Shown here: in pieces, positions 1 through 10,100 of the stretch
How the letters are laid out: the number at the start of each line of letters is the position of its first letter
Position numbering within the stretch: position 1 is the first letter of the stretch
NCBI RefSeq assembly: GCF_000190575.1
Contig: NC_015164.1
Location: 2,682,001-2,746,000, forward strand
Direction of reading: 5' to 3'
Length of the DNA: 64,000 nt
From: Phocaeicola salanitronis DSM 18170
GTDB lineage: Bacteria > Bacteroidota > Bacteroidia > Bacteroidales > Bacteroidaceae
Notes under the pieces: model-generated
What the model was told of the DNA's origin: nothing
Databases searched by the model: none
Seen by the model: only the letters and a program-made list of their open reading frames with translations
Translations under genes and position numbers: made by a program

Positions 1-189
1 AATCGGGTGAAACGGCAAATCAGGGAAGCCTACCGTAAAAACAAGTCTCTGCTGACAGATGCTTTAGAAGCAAAAGGCAAGAAACTTGCGATCGCTTTCA
101 TTTGGCTCGATGATGAGCTTCATGCTTCTCCGGAAGTAGAGGAAAAAGTGAAAAAATTGCTCCAGCTGATAGCGGAGCGTGTCGGATGA
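1..189 (+). CDS. rnpA: Ribonuclease P protein component, 3' part
   Basis: This is the C-terminal 62 codons of RnpA, the protein subunit that binds RNase P RNA and helps it cut the 5' leader from pre-tRNA. The open frame runs in from the window edge and begins N-R-V-K-R-Q-I-R-E-A-Y-R, which matches the RNR-type RNA-binding signature of the family. The 5' half is outside the window, so the Met-like codon at 7 is internal and not a start. The stop is followed after 3 bases by yidD, the common rnpA-yidD arrangement, so the two are probably co-transcribed. Confidence 0.93.
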   Translation, partial: NRVKRQIREAYRKNKSLLTDALEAKGKKLAIAFIWLDDELHASPEVEEKVKKLLQLIAERVG

Positions 190-192
190 AGC

Positions 193-414
193 ATGAAAAA
201 GATACTTTCGTTTTTGCTTTTACTTCCCATTTATTTTTATCGGAACTGCATTTCTCCCTTTACGCCTCCATCGTGCCGGTTTACACCCACATGTTCGGAA
301 TATGCCGTTCAGGCAATAAAGAAACACGGTCCGTTCAAAGGGCTTTACCTTGCCATACGCCGCCTGTTGCGGTGCCATCCGTGGGGAGGTTCGGGATACG
401 ATCCTGTTCCTTAG
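193..414 (+). CDS. yidD: Membrane protein insertion efficiency factor YidD
   Basis: A 73-residue protein of the YidD family, which assists YidC-dependent insertion of inner-membrane proteins. It has an N-terminal hydrophobic or amphipathic stretch, the conserved cysteine-rich core C-R-F-x-P-T-C-S-E-Y-A (residues about 28-38), and the C-terminal R-C-H-P-W-G-G-x-G-x-D-P-V-P motif. Length is normal for the family. The ATG at 193 lies just after the rnpA stop. An overlapping frame starting at 186 has no family signature and was not used. Confidence 0.95.
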   Translation: MKKILSFLLLLPIYFYRNCISPFTPPSCRFTPTCSEYAVQAIKKHGPFKGLYLAIRRLLRCHPWGGSGYDPVP

Positions 415-444
415 TTATTCACCACAGAGGATTCTTCATTTATT

Positions 445-1086
445 ATGATGTGTTTTGATGTCCATACTCATCACTTATCTGCATCTCCTTCCGAAGCTAT
501 ATTCAATGCCGATAGCAAGTATATTCCCTTACCCGATGAAGCTATGTGGCTTTCGGTGGGGATACATCCGTGGCATCTTACTTCCGAGAATTATCCGATG
601 CAGCTCCGGTGGATAGAATCTGTGTTGGGAAAAGACAAGCGGGTGATTGCTTTGGGAGAAGCGGGGCTTGATAAGTGTTGCCATGCGCCTTTTTCCTTGC
701 AAGAGGAAGCTTTCCGCATGATAGTTTCTCTTTCCGAACACTACCGCCTGCCTCTGGTTATCCATGCCGTAAAGGTTTATAATGAATTGATTGCCTTGAA
801 AAAAGAAATTCATCCTTCCCAGCCTTGGATTGTCCACGGCTTTCGGGGGAAAAAGGAACTGGCGCAGAGTCTCGTAAGGCAAGGGTTTTACCTCTCTTTC
901 GGCGAACATTATCACGCGGATGCATTGCGGTATATGCCTGAAGGAACCTTCTTGCTGGAAACCGATGAGAGCCGTGTGCCTATCTGTACCTTATACCATA
1001 GGGCGGCAGAGATACGTGGAATCCATCCGGATTTATTGGCGGATAATGTCAGCCGGACGGTTAACTCGCTCTTTTTTAACCGGTAA
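445..1086 (+). CDS. TatD family metal-dependent hydrolase
   Basis: A 213-residue member of the TatD-like amidohydrolase superfamily (metal-dependent DNase-type TIM barrel). Visible metal-site motifs in order: F-D-V-H-T-H-H near residue 4, G-E-A-G-L-D near residue 71 (the GE-GLD motif of TatD), V-I-H-A near residue 107, I-V-H-G near residue 131, and L-L-E-T-D-E-S near residue 171. It is about 40 residues shorter than typical TatD, but all motifs are present, so it is probably a compact, intact form. It follows yidD by 30 bases and precedes tyrS, a housekeeping cluster. The physiological substrate cannot be read from the sequence. Confidence 0.85.
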   Translation: MMCFDVHTHHLSASPSEAIFNADSKYIPLPDEAMWLSVGIHPWHLTSENYPMQLRWIESVLGKDKRVIALGEAGLDKCCHAPFSLQEEAFRMIVSLSEHYRLPLVIHAVKVYNELIALKKEIHPSQPWIVHGFRGKKELAQSLVRQGFYLSFGEHYHADALRYMPEGTFLLETDESRVPICTLYHRAAEIRGIHPDLLADNVSRTVNSLFFNR

Positions 1087-1089
1087 AAA

Positions 1090-1120
1090 TTGGTTATTCA
1101 GATAAAGTGTCGTACTTTTG
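1090..1120 (+). promoter_or_regulatory. Bacteroides-type promoter of tyrS
   Basis: A -33-like TTGG at 1090-1093 and a -7 element TACTTTTG at 1113-1120 are separated by 19 bases, matching the Bacteroides sigma-ABfr consensus (TTTG / TAnnTTTG). It predicts a leader of about 35 bases before the tyrS ATG at 1162. Confidence 0.7.
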
Positions 1121-1161
1121 CCGTTGACTTTAATATAATGTTAAACTAAGAATCTCATTCG

Positions 1162-2454
1162 ATGAATTTTGTAGAAGAATTAAAATGGCGCGGAATGGTG
1201 CATAACATGATGCCGGGCACAGAAGAATTGTTGGAAAAAGAAATGGTAACGGCTTACTTGGGTATCGACCCTACTGCCGACTCCTTGCATATCGGACACT
1301 TGTGTGGTGTAATGATGTTGCGGCATTTCCAGCGTTGCGGACACAAGCCTTTGGCTTTGGTGGGCGGAGCTACAGGTATGATTGGCGACCCTTCCGGCAA
1401 ATCGCAGGAGCGGAATCTGCTGGATGAAGAAACCTTGCGCCATAACCAAGAGTGCATCAAGAAGCAGTTGGGCAAATTTCTCGACTTCGAGTCGGATGCC
1501 CCGAACCGTGCAGAACTGGTGAACAATTACGATTGGATGAAAGACTTTACTTTCCTTGACTTCGCCCGTACCGTAGGCAAGCACATCACCGTCAACTATA
1601 TGATGGCGAAAGATTCTGTACAGAAACGCTTGAACGGCGAAGCACGCGACGGACTTTCATTTACCGAGTTCACCTATCAGTTGCTCCAGGGATATGACTT
1701 TTTGCATTTATATGAAACCCGCGGATGCAAGCTCCAATTAGGCGGAAGCGATCAGTGGGGGAACATCACTACGGGTGCCGAATTGATTCGCCGTACCAAT
1801 GGGGGAGAAGTGTTCGCCCTTACCTGTCCGCTGGTGACGAAAGCCGACGGCACGAAGTTCGGCAAGACCGAAAGCGGAAACGTATGGTTGGATGCACGTT
1901 ATACCTCTCCTTATAAATTCTACCAGTTCTGGCTGAACGTGAGCGATGAAGATGCCGAACGCTACATCAAGATATTCACTTCGCTTACGAAAGAAGAAAT
2001 CGATGCGTTGATTGCCGAACACAAGGAAGCTCCACACTTGCGTGTGCTCCAGAAACGTTTGGCACGAGAAGTTACCGTCATGGTACACTCTGAGGAAGAT
2101 TATAATGCAGCGGTAGAAGCATCGGGCATTCTTTTCGGAAACGCCACTTCTGATGCCTTGAAGCGTCTGGACGAAGACACGTTGCTTTCCGTATTCGAAG
2201 GTGTGCCTCAGTTTGAGGTGGCTAAGAGCGAAATAGAAGCCGGCATCAAGGCTGTAGACTTGTTTGTGGAGAAAGCCGCTATTTTCCCCTCGAAAGGCGA
2301 GATGCGTAAGATGACGCAAGGCGGAGGCGTATCGCTGAACAAGGAAAAGCTTACCGCATTCGACCAAGTGATTACCGCCGATGATTTGCTGGATGAGAAA
2401 TACTTGCTCGTTCAGCGCGGCAAGAAGAATTATTATTTGATTATCGCGAAGTAA
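1162..2454 (+). CDS. tyrS: Tyrosyl-tRNA synthetase
   Basis: A 430-residue class Ic synthetase that charges tRNA-Tyr. The N-terminal Rossmann domain carries the HIGH signature exactly (H43-I-G-H46). The KMSKS-equivalent loop reads K-F-G-K-T near residue 232, as in bacterial TyrRS. The last 70 or so residues form the S4-like RNA-binding domain ending in R-G-K-K-N-Y-Y-L-I. Length is standard for bacterial TyrRS. A good Bacteroides promoter lies 42 bases upstream, so it is probably transcribed independently of the upstream tatD-like gene. Confidence 0.98.
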   Translation: MNFVEELKWRGMVHNMMPGTEELLEKEMVTAYLGIDPTADSLHIGHLCGVMMLRHFQRCGHKPLALVGGATGMIGDPSGKSQERNLLDEETLRHNQECIKKQLGKFLDFESDAPNRAELVNNYDWMKDFTFLDFARTVGKHITVNYMMAKDSVQKRLNGEARDGLSFTEFTYQLLQGYDFLHLYETRGCKLQLGGSDQWGNITTGAELIRRTNGGEVFALTCPLVTKADGTKFGKTESGNVWLDARYTSPYKFYQFWLNVSDEDAERYIKIFTSLTKEEIDALIAEHKEAPHLRVLQKRLAREVTVMVHSEEDYNAAVEASGILFGNATSDALKRLDEDTLLSVFEGVPQFEVAKSEIEAGIKAVDLFVEKAAIFPSKGEMRKMTQGGGVSLNKEKLTAFDQVITADDLLDEKYLLVQRGKKNYYLIIAK

Positions 2455-2463
2455 GTATAAAGC

Positions 2464-2614
2464 TATTCACCACAGATTACACGGATTTTAAAGTTATAGT
2501 CAATCAGAAATGAGCGAAAAATCCGTTAATCTTTTATATTGAACACAGAGACGCAGAGACACGGAGAAATTGACAATAAAAAAAACTCTGTGCCTTTGTG
2601 TCTCCGTGTTCAAT
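2464..2614. repeat. Dispersed palindromic element, class D plus class B hairpin
   Basis: The tyrS-dcp gap holds a 9-bp tandem motif (CACAGATTA-CACGGATT, class D) at 2470-2487. It is followed by an imperfect hairpin at 2538-2614 whose arms are each three copies of an octamer of the type ACACAGAG or ACACGGAG (class B). The left flank at about 2496-2550 is nearly identical to 59993-60049 elsewhere in the window, so this is a repeated unit and not a simple terminator. Confidence 0.8.
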
Positions 2615-2709
2615 TCTATTCATAATCAGTTGGGTTTGGCTATTATTTTTACAAAGATAGCGTATTTTGATTTCCTTTTCTTGAAAAATTCCGTAATTTA
2701 GCGCACGAA

Positions 2710-4878
2710 ATGAAAAATAAAGGAATTATGAAGATAAATGTTTGTAAAAGACTGATGTTTGCCGTATGCTTTGCTGCAGGCGTGGCGGTTTACGGACAAG
2801 ACGCAACGGGACATGTCAATCCGTTCCTGAGCGAGTTCAACACGCCTTACGGGGTTCCGCCGTTCGAACAGATTACGGTTGCGGATTACCGTGAAGGGTT
2901 CCTGAAAGGGATGGAAGAGCAGAAACAGGAAATCGATGCCATAGTAAACCAGCGCTCGATGCCCGATTTCGAAAATACCATTGTGGCGCTCGACCGTAGC
3001 GGAGTGATGCTGAACCGGGTAGCCTATGTATTCTTTGGGCAGAGCGGATGCAATACGAACGCCGAGATGCAGGCGTTGGAGCAGGAAATGGCTCCGTTGC
3101 TTTCGGCTCATAGCGATGACATTTCGCTGAACAAACGCTTGTTCCAGCGGGTGAAGGAAGTATATGAGAACCGTACGAAATTCAATCTCGATAAGGAACA
3201 GGCTAAGTTATTAGAGGAAACGTATAAAAGCTTTGTACGGAGCGGAGCCAACCTGAGCGATGCCGACCAGCAGAAGCTTCGGGCGTTGAACGAGAAGATT
3301 TCGACGCTTCAGATTACGTTCGAGCAAAACATGCTGAAAGAAACCAACGCTTTCAAGCTGGTCATTACAGACGAGAAAGACTTGAGCGGGCTGCCAGCCA
3401 GCCTGATAGCACAGGCCGCCGAGACCGCTAAGGGCATGGGTGAAGAAGGCAAATGGGTGTTTACCTTGCATAACCCCAGCATCATGCCTTTCTTGCAATA
3501 TGCCGATAACCGTGCGTTGCGCGAGCGTATTTATAAGGCTTATATCAATCGGGGAAATAACGGGAACGATGCCGACAACAAGCAAGTGGTGCGCGACCTG
3601 ATTACGGCACGTCTGGAAAAAGCCAAGCTGATGGGCTATGAAGACTATGCCTCGATGGTGTTGGAAGACCGTATGGCGAAGAACGAAAAGAACGTGTACG
3701 ACCTGCTTAACCAGCTTTGGACACCTGCTCTTGCCAAGGCGAAGGAAGAGTTGGCTGATATCAAGGCGGAAATCAAGCGCGAGGGCAACGATTTTGAGCC
3801 GGAAGGCTGGGACTGGCGTTATTACTTCGAAAAAGCGAAAAAGCATAAATACGACATGGACGAGAACGAAATCCGTCCGTATCTGGAACTGAACAACGTG
3901 CGCGACGGTGCTTTCTATATGGCAAAACGCTTGTATGGCATTACGTTCCGTCCCTTGGAATACATGCCGAAGCCGCATCCCGAAGCGCAGGTGTTCGAGT
4001 GTATCGACAAGGACGGAAAGCCCTTGGGCATCCTTTATTTCGATTTCTTCCCACGTGCCAGCAAGAGCGGAGGCGCATGGTGCGGCGAATACCGTCCCCA
4101 GTCGTATGATGAGAACGGCAACAAGGTGGTGCCTGTAGTTACGATTGTATGCAATTTCACCAAGCCGTCGGCAGGTGAGCCTGCCCTTTTGAGCCCGGAT
4201 GAAGCGACTACGCTTTTCCATGAGTTCGGACACGGGCTGCATTCGCTCTTTTGCGATGTGCACTATACAGGCGTGAGCGGTGTGCCCCGCGATTTCGTGG
4301 AGCTTCCTTCTCAAATCGATGAGCATTTCACCTTCGAGCCGGAAATGTTGCAGGTGTATGCGAAACATTACAAGACAGGCGAGGTCATGCCGACCGAACT
4401 GGTAGAGAAATACGACAAGAGCAGTAAGTACGGACAAGGTTTCGCTACGGTGGAATACCTTGCTGCATCGCTTCTGGATATGGATTTCCATACGCTGAAG
4501 TCGGTGCCTGCCGATATGGACGTGATGGAGTTCGAAGCCAAGACCTTGGGCGACCGTGGTTTGCTGAAGCAGATACCGTCGCGTTACCGCACTACCTATT
4601 TCGCGCATACCATGGGCGGGGGTTATACCGCCGGATATTATAGCTACATCTGGGCGGAAGTGCTCGATTGTGATGCGTTCGGAGCATACGTAGAGAGCGG
4701 AAACCTGTTCGACCCCGAAGTGGCAAGCAAGTTCCGCAAGTATGTCCTCACGCCGGGCGGCATTGATGACGCGATGGATATGTACGTCAATTTCCGCGGA
4801 AAAGGTCCCGATATCAAGTGGTTGCTCGAGAAACGTGGCTTGGATACTCCTGCGCCTTTGAAACAAGATAAGGAATAA
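2710..4878 (+). CDS. dcp: Exported M3 family peptidase (peptidyl-dipeptidase Dcp-like)
   Basis: A 722-residue zinc metallopeptidase of family M3 (Dcp or oligopeptidase A type), which trims short peptides. The zinc motif F-H-E-F-G-H-G-L-H lies at about residues 503-511, followed about 25 residues later by the third-ligand region V-E-L-P-S-Q. The C-terminal Y-Y-S-Y-I-W-A and L-x-P-G-G motifs are also typical. The N-terminus is a signal peptide (K-R-L-M-F-A-V-C-F-A-A-G-V-A-V-Y-G-Q), so the enzyme is probably periplasmic. Two in-frame starts exist, 2710 and 2728; the second gives a more usual signal-peptide length. The gene stands alone between repeat-rich gaps. Confidence 0.93.
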   Translation: MKNKGIMKINVCKRLMFAVCFAAGVAVYGQDATGHVNPFLSEFNTPYGVPPFEQITVADYREGFLKGMEEQKQEIDAIVNQRSMPDFENTIVALDRSGVMLNRVAYVFFGQSGCNTNAEMQALEQEMAPLLSAHSDDISLNKRLFQRVKEVYENRTKFNLDKEQAKLLEETYKSFVRSGANLSDADQQKLRALNEKISTLQITFEQNMLKETNAFKLVITDEKDLSGLPASLIAQAAETAKGMGEEGKWVFTLHNPSIMPFLQYADNRALRERIYKAYINRGNNGNDADNKQVVRDLITARLEKAKLMGYEDYASMVLEDRMAKNEKNVYDLLNQLWTPALAKAKEELADIKAEIKREGNDFEPEGWDWRYYFEKAKKHKYDMDENEIRPYLELNNVRDGAFYMAKRLYGITFRPLEYMPKPHPEAQVFECIDKDGKPLGILYFDFFPRASKSGGAWCGEYRPQSYDENGNKVVPVVTIVCNFTKPSAGEPALLSPDEATTLFHEFGHGLHSLFCDVHYTGVSGVPRDFVELPSQIDEHFTFEPEMLQVYAKHYKTGEVMPTELVEKYDKSSKYGQGFATVEYLAASLLDMDFHTLKSVPADMDVMEFEAKTLGDRGLLKQIPSRYRTTYFAHTMGGGYTAGYYSYIWAEVLDCDAFGAYVESGNLFDPEVASKFRKYVLTPGGIDDAMDMYVNFRGKGPDIKWLLEKRGLDTPAPLKQDKE

Positions 4879-4902
4879 ACATAGTTAATTAACAATTAAA
4901 AG

Positions 4903-4952
4903 TGAATAGTTAATAACGGCAATCAGAGACATCCACCGTTATTAACTATTCA
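4903..4952. terminator. Hairpin after the M3 peptidase gene
   Basis: A 17-bp perfect stem (arms 4903-4919 and 4936-4952, core TAGTTAATAACGG) with a 16-nt loop lies 24 bases after the dcp stop. It is AT-rich and followed by more A/T repeats rather than a clean T tract, so it may be a terminator or another dispersed palindrome. Confidence 0.5.
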
Positions 4953-4998
4953 TTGTTCATTATTAATTATTCATTATTCACTCTTAATTATCTTCGAC

Positions 4999-5556
4999 AT
5001 GCCGGACATTTCGTTTTCGTTTATCTACACCTCTTACTATAAAAAGGCGTTCAGCTTTGCCAAGTCGTACGTCCACGATGAGGCGGTAGCAGAGGATATT
5101 GCTTCCGAGGCGCTGATAGCCTTGTGGGAGAAAATGGAGATAACGTCCGTTGAGGAGATTGCTCCCCTTTTATTTACTATTTTGAAGCACAAGGCGCTCG
5201 ACTGGCTGAAGCACGAGCAGGTGAGGATGACAGCTTTCGAGACGTTTGCCGATTGGCAGAGCCGCGAGCTTTCCCTTCGCATCTCGAGCCTCGAAGCGTG
5301 TTCGCCCGACGGTATTTTTTCGAATGAAATCGGGCGTATCGTGCGTCAGACGCTCTATCAACTTCCCGAACAGACCCGCCAGGCATTTGTCTTGAGCCGC
5401 TTTAAGGACAAGTCGAACCGTGAGATAGCCGAAGCGTTGGGCATCTCGGTCAAGGGCGTGGAGTATCACATCTCGAAAGCATTGAAAACGCTTCGCGTAG
5501 CGTTGAAGGATTACCTTCCCTTGCTTTGCTTTTTCTACCCGCATTTGCGATTCTGA
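4999..5556 (+). CDS. ECF-type RNA polymerase sigma-70 factor
   Basis: A 185-residue extracytoplasmic-function sigma factor of the Bacteroidetes FecI-like type. Region 2 is near residues 8-75 (F-S-F-I-Y-T-S-Y-Y-K-K-A-F through A-E-D-I-A-S-E-A-L-I-A-L-W). Region 4 is near residues 110-175, with L-P-E-Q-T-R-Q-A-F-V-L-S-R and the HTH S-N-R-E-I-A-E-A-L-G-I-S-V-K-G-V-E-Y-H. It is followed by a FecR anti-sigma gene and a SusC receptor with an STN domain. By family precedent, substrate binding at the receptor would free this sigma to transcribe the uptake operon. The 493-base gap to fecR is unusually long and full of hairpins. Confidence 0.93.
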   Translation: MPDISFSFIYTSYYKKAFSFAKSYVHDEAVAEDIASEALIALWEKMEITSVEEIAPLLFTILKHKALDWLKHEQVRMTAFETFADWQSRELSLRISSLEACSPDGIFSNEIGRIVRQTLYQLPEQTRQAFVLSRFKDKSNREIAEALGISVKGVEYHISKALKTLRVALKDYLPLLCFFYPHLRF

Positions 5557-6049
5557 CAATAGGGCAGGAACGGGCATGCAACCGCTTTCTTTCTCATCCT
5601 TATATAAGTTTCAAGGTAGTTTCAGCATGCTGAAACTATAGTTTTCCCTTGCTGAAACTAAAGTTTTAACAGAGGAAAACCGTTCATGAAGCAGGTTGCC
5701 TTGCCTTATGCAGCCTGTATGTAATAGAATAAGGTTGGTTAGCGAAAGACAATGCATCTTGTAGAGACGTCACATTGTGGCGTCTCCCTGCAGATGTCAC
5801 GCTGGATTTGCAATCCAGCGTAATCAGTTTTGCGGATTTGTAATCCGCATTATCTGCAACGGTTTCGGATTGCAAATCCGATTCTTCGATTACGCCGGAT
5901 TACAAATCCGGCATGACAGGAAAGTAAAAATCTGTGTCTGTCTGTGTCCTTTTATTCTGCTGCAAACTAAAAAAAACGATTTTTCTTGCCTTTCCGTTTA
6001 GGGTAATGCCTCGCTCGGTCGTTATACCTACAAAAGCCGATACTAAAAG
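5557..6049. other. Gene-free sigma/anti-sigma gap with serial hairpins
   Basis: No supported gene. Contents in order: a 22-bp perfect palindrome at 5617-5638 (core AGTTTCAG-CATG-CTGAAACT) with degenerate copies to 5667; an inverted pair of GAGACG-type arms at 5762-5787; then four hairpins sharing the pattern CGGATT-NNN-AATCCG at 5800-5820, 5831-5849, 5866-5880 and 5894-5912. The series could attenuate read-through from the sigma gene into fecR. Any fecR promoter was not recognised. Confidence 0.75.
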
Positions 6050-6976
6050 ATGAATACCGATTTATTACAACGATACATAGCCGGAGACGTAACGGAAGCC
6101 GAACGAAAGCAAGTGCTGGAGTGGATTGAAGAAAGTCCCGAACACTTGCAGGCGTACAGGGCGCAACGCAAGCTGTACGATATCACTTTGTGGCGTACGG
6201 ACATTTCTCTGGACGAACCTGCTCCCGCAAAACGTTTCTCATGGAAGAAGCCGGTCGTGGAAATGCTGAAGATAGCGGCAATCTTTGCCTTGGTTTTCGT
6301 GGGCAGCTATTATGTGTGGAATAAGCCGGAGAAGCCCGATGCGCTCCAGTCTGTCTATGTGCCCGCAGGACAACGGGCTGAACTGGTGCTGGCGGACGGT
6401 ACGAAAGTATGGCTCAATTCGCGGAGCCGCCTGACGTTCCCCGGTTCGTTCGGCGAGGATACCCGCAAGGTGAAACTGGACGGTGAAGGTTATTTTGCGG
6501 TCAAGTCGGATGCGGAACATCCGTTTATCGTAGAGACGAACCGTTACGATGTGCGTGCGTTGGGTACCGAGTTTAATGTGATAGCCTATCCGAACGACAG
6601 CATTTGGGAAACCTCGCTCTTGAAAGGCAAAATCGATGTACTGGCGCAAGGCGTTCATGTCGGATTGGAACCTGATACCCGGTTGAGCCTGCAAGGCGAT
6701 AAGCTGGTGAAGGGAAGCATCAGGGAAATGGACTATTTCCGCTGGAGGGAAGGGCTGATTTGCTTTCACGACATTTCCCTGAAGGATATGATGGAGAAAC
6801 TGGAATTGTATTACGGAGTAAACATCGAGGTGAACAACCGCAACATCCTCCGCAATCATTATACCGGCAAGTTCCGCACCGGAGACGGAATCGAGCACGT
6901 GCTTCGTGTCTTGAGGCTGAGCAACCGCTTCACGTATACGAAGGACGACGAGACCAATACGATTACAATCAATTAA
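6050..6976 (+). CDS. FecR-type anti-sigma factor
   Basis: A 308-residue membrane anti-sigma regulator. Residues about 1-70 are the cytosolic N-terminal part, which includes R-Y-I-A-G-D-V-T-E-A-E. One transmembrane helix lies near residues 75-92 (L-K-I-A-A-I-F-A-L-V-F-V-G-S-Y-Y-V-W). The periplasmic FecR domain follows, about residues 108-205, with V-P-A-G-Q-R-A-E-L-V-L-A-D-G-T-x-V-W-L-N-S and G-E-G-Y-F-A-V. The C-terminal DUF4974-like domain is at about 235-308. It should relay the signal from the STN domain of the downstream SusC receptor to the upstream ECF sigma factor. Confidence 0.93.
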   Translation: MNTDLLQRYIAGDVTEAERKQVLEWIEESPEHLQAYRAQRKLYDITLWRTDISLDEPAPAKRFSWKKPVVEMLKIAAIFALVFVGSYYVWNKPEKPDALQSVYVPAGQRAELVLADGTKVWLNSRSRLTFPGSFGEDTRKVKLDGEGYFAVKSDAEHPFIVETNRYDVRALGTEFNVIAYPNDSIWETSLLKGKIDVLAQGVHVGLEPDTRLSLQGDKLVKGSIREMDYFRWREGLICFHDISLKDMMEKLELYYGVNIEVNNRNILRNHYTGKFRTGDGIEHVLRVLRLSNRFTYTKDDETNTITIN

Positions 6977-7104
6977 CCAGAATAAAAACCTTTAATGAAG
7001 AACGCCTATGGAATAATGCAGACCTGAAGAAAAAGGGACAGTGCTGCCACACCGTCCCTCGCCAAAAAAGAGAACATAAACTTTAAGTAGAAACCTAAAA
7101 TTTA

Positions 7105-10100
7105 ATGCGCAAATTTATGAAAAATAATTTGTATCAGGAATTTATTGTACCATTTAAACATTCATTCCGAGTTATGAGAAACGCTTTTTTAGCCTTATTT
7201 CTATTCGTGGGCACAACGTATGCCACCGAATCTTATTCCCAGAACATGCGGGTGACGGTAGTGTCATCCGGTATCTCTACGGCTCAAGTGCTGAGTGAGA
7301 TAGAAGAACAGACTGATTACCTGTTTGTGTACGATGTCAATGAGGTCGACCTCGACCGCAACGTGAATGTCCGTGCCGAGAACCGTCCGGTATCGGAAGT
7401 TCTTGACGAAGTGTTCGAAGGCACAGATGTCGATTATGCCATGGAAGGCAAGAACATCATGCTGATGAAACGGAGCAAGAAGGAAGCCCTTGTTTCCGTG
7501 CAACAAACGTCCGGAAACACCATCAAAGGTGTGGTAACGGACGCGAACGGTGAGCCTATCATCGGTGCCAACATCATGGTAAAAGGCACTACAACCGGTA
7601 CCATTACCGACTTCGACGGACGCTTTACCCTCGATGTCCCCGAAAATGCAACGCTTCAAGTCTCCTATATCGGTTTTGTGAGTCAGAATGTGAAGGTGGG
7701 TGCGAAAAAGGAAATAATGATTCGGCTGGAAGAAGATGCACAAGCATTGGACGAAGTGGTGGTGATTGGATATGGAACGGTAAAACGTAGGGATTTAACA
7801 GGAGCTGTTGCATCTGTAAAGGGTACTGAAATACAGAAAAATCCGGTATCAAATGTTGCTCAAGCTTTACAAGGTAAATTGCCAGGGGTAAATGTTGTTT
7901 CTCAAGATGGTCGTCCTGGTGCTACAATTTCTGTTCGCGTACGTGGAGGTGGTTCAATTACTCAGTCTAATGAACCGCTTTATGTAGTAGACGGATTTCC
8001 AGTAAGTGATATTAGCGATATTCCAGCATCTGATATTGAATCGATAGATGTATTGAAAGATGCGGCTTCAACAGCAATTTACGGAGCTCGCGGTGCAAAT
8101 GGTGTTATTCTTGTAACGACTAAAGGTACAAAAGAAGGACGTATATCGGTTTCTTATGAGGGTTACGTGCAAATGAAACAAGTATCTAAAACATTAGAGA
8201 CCCTTTCAGCTCAAGATTATATTTTGCATAACTGGAGTTATGCGGCTTCCAGAGGTACTGCCAATCAAGATGCTGTGGAAAAATATTTTGGATTAGGCTC
8301 GAAATATGGTAATCATTATGCGGATTATGCGAATGTGAAAGCTCATGATTATACAGATGACGTTTTGCGTACGGCTGTTTCACATAGTCATAATGTAAAC
8401 ATTTCTGGAGGTTCCAAAAATACGAAAGTAATTTTTTCATTAGGTTATATTGATGATGAAGGTATAAAAATAAATTCAGATTACAATCGTTTCAATACGT
8501 CATTGAAATTTCAACAAAAGCTGGCTAAAACATTGACTTTTGATTTTGATTTACGTTATTCGGAAACTAATCTGAATGGCCGTGAAGATGTGACGAATGG
8601 TAAAGGTTCGAATGTTTCTAGTGCTTATCGTTATCGTCCGATTGATAATCCGTTGGGTGGAGTTGATTTTTCAGAAGTTGCGTCTGGTTTTAGTTTTGGT
8701 ATTGCGAATATTGATGATAAGCATAATCCAGTTGAACTTATTAATGATATTACTAATCGTTCGTATTCTCGTTCATTGAGAGGGTCGGCGGCTTTGTCGT
8801 GGGAAATCATTAAAGGTTTAACGGCTCGTACGGAATTGTCTTTGACGCGGGGATCTTCGAAAGATTCTTATTATGAAAATGGTTATACTAATGGAGATAA
8901 ACGTGCCAATTTGACCCGTGGTGTGAGTGACGGGTTACGTTCTGTGACAACTTTGAATTATGCTTTCAATGTGAACAAGCAACATGATTTTTCTATTTTA
9001 TTAGGTAATGAAATTACTAAATCTGCTTCTGAATCATCAAAGATGGAGGGGCGAGGATATCCTGAGCGTTTTGATTATGAAACTACAATGGCTTTGATTC
9101 ATACAGCTACTTCTTCTTTTTCTGCAATAAATACGGTAAATAATCCAGAACGTACTGTGTCTTTCTTTGGGCGTGCATCGTATACGTTGAAAGACCGTTA
9201 TTTGTTTACGGCAACATTCCGTGCGGATGGTTCATCTAAGTTTGCGCCTAACAATCGTTGGGGATATTTCCCTGCCGGTGCTTTTGCTTGGCGTTTGTCC
9301 GAAGAACCGTTTATGGAAGACACTAAGGAATGGTTGTCTAATTTGAAGTTGCGCTTGTCGTATGGTACTTCTGGTAGTGATAATATAGATTCTAATTTAT
9401 GGCGTGAAACTTGGTCTAGCCTGGGAGCCAGCAATAATCATACTCCGATTAATGGAGAGTTGGGTTCTTTCTATCGTCCAGATGGTTTGTTGGCTAATCC
9501 TGATTTGAAATGGGAAACAACCATATCTCGAAACATTGGGCTTGATTTTGGTCTTTTCAACAACCGTTTGAATGGTAGTCTTGAAGTTTATTGGAATACA
9601 ACAAAAGATTTGTTGATGGCTGTGCCTGTAGATAATACAACAGGATATACTTATCAGTTCCAGAATTTTGGAAAAACATCTAATAAAGGTGTGGAGTTGT
9701 CTGTAAATTTTGATGTTGTGAATAATGGAGACTTCCGTTTCAATATAGGTGCCATTTATAATTATAATCGGAATAAGCTTGATAAATTGCCTAATGCGGA
9801 ACAATACATTTACTCTTCCAATTGGGGCTCTTCTTCATTAGTTCCAAAACAAGATTTTATGTTTATTGAAGGCAAAGCAATTGGTTTGGTACGTGGATTC
9901 ATTAGTGATGGTTTTTATGATGTAGATGATTTTATTTATGAAAACGGTCAATATATATTGAAAGAAGGTATTCCTGATATTTCTTCAGCTTTGACCGCAG
10001 CTTATAAGCATCCTTTTTCTTTGCCAGAAGGACAAACCGCTTTTCCAGGAGCTTCAAAATTCCGCGACGTAGATAATAATGGGATAGTTGATTTGGATGA

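Noticed and set aside
186..458. Frame starting 7 bases before yidD
   Set aside because: It overlaps the whole of yidD in another phase; only the yidD frame has conserved motifs.
445..1086. TatD-like gene as a truncated pseudogene
   Set aside because: Although about 40 residues shorter than typical TatD, all metal-ligand motifs are present in order and the frame is intact.
3211..4866. 551-codon antisense frame inside the M3 peptidase gene
   Set aside because: Composition is a typical antisense shadow of a GC-balanced gene; the sense frame has the zinc motif and signal peptide.
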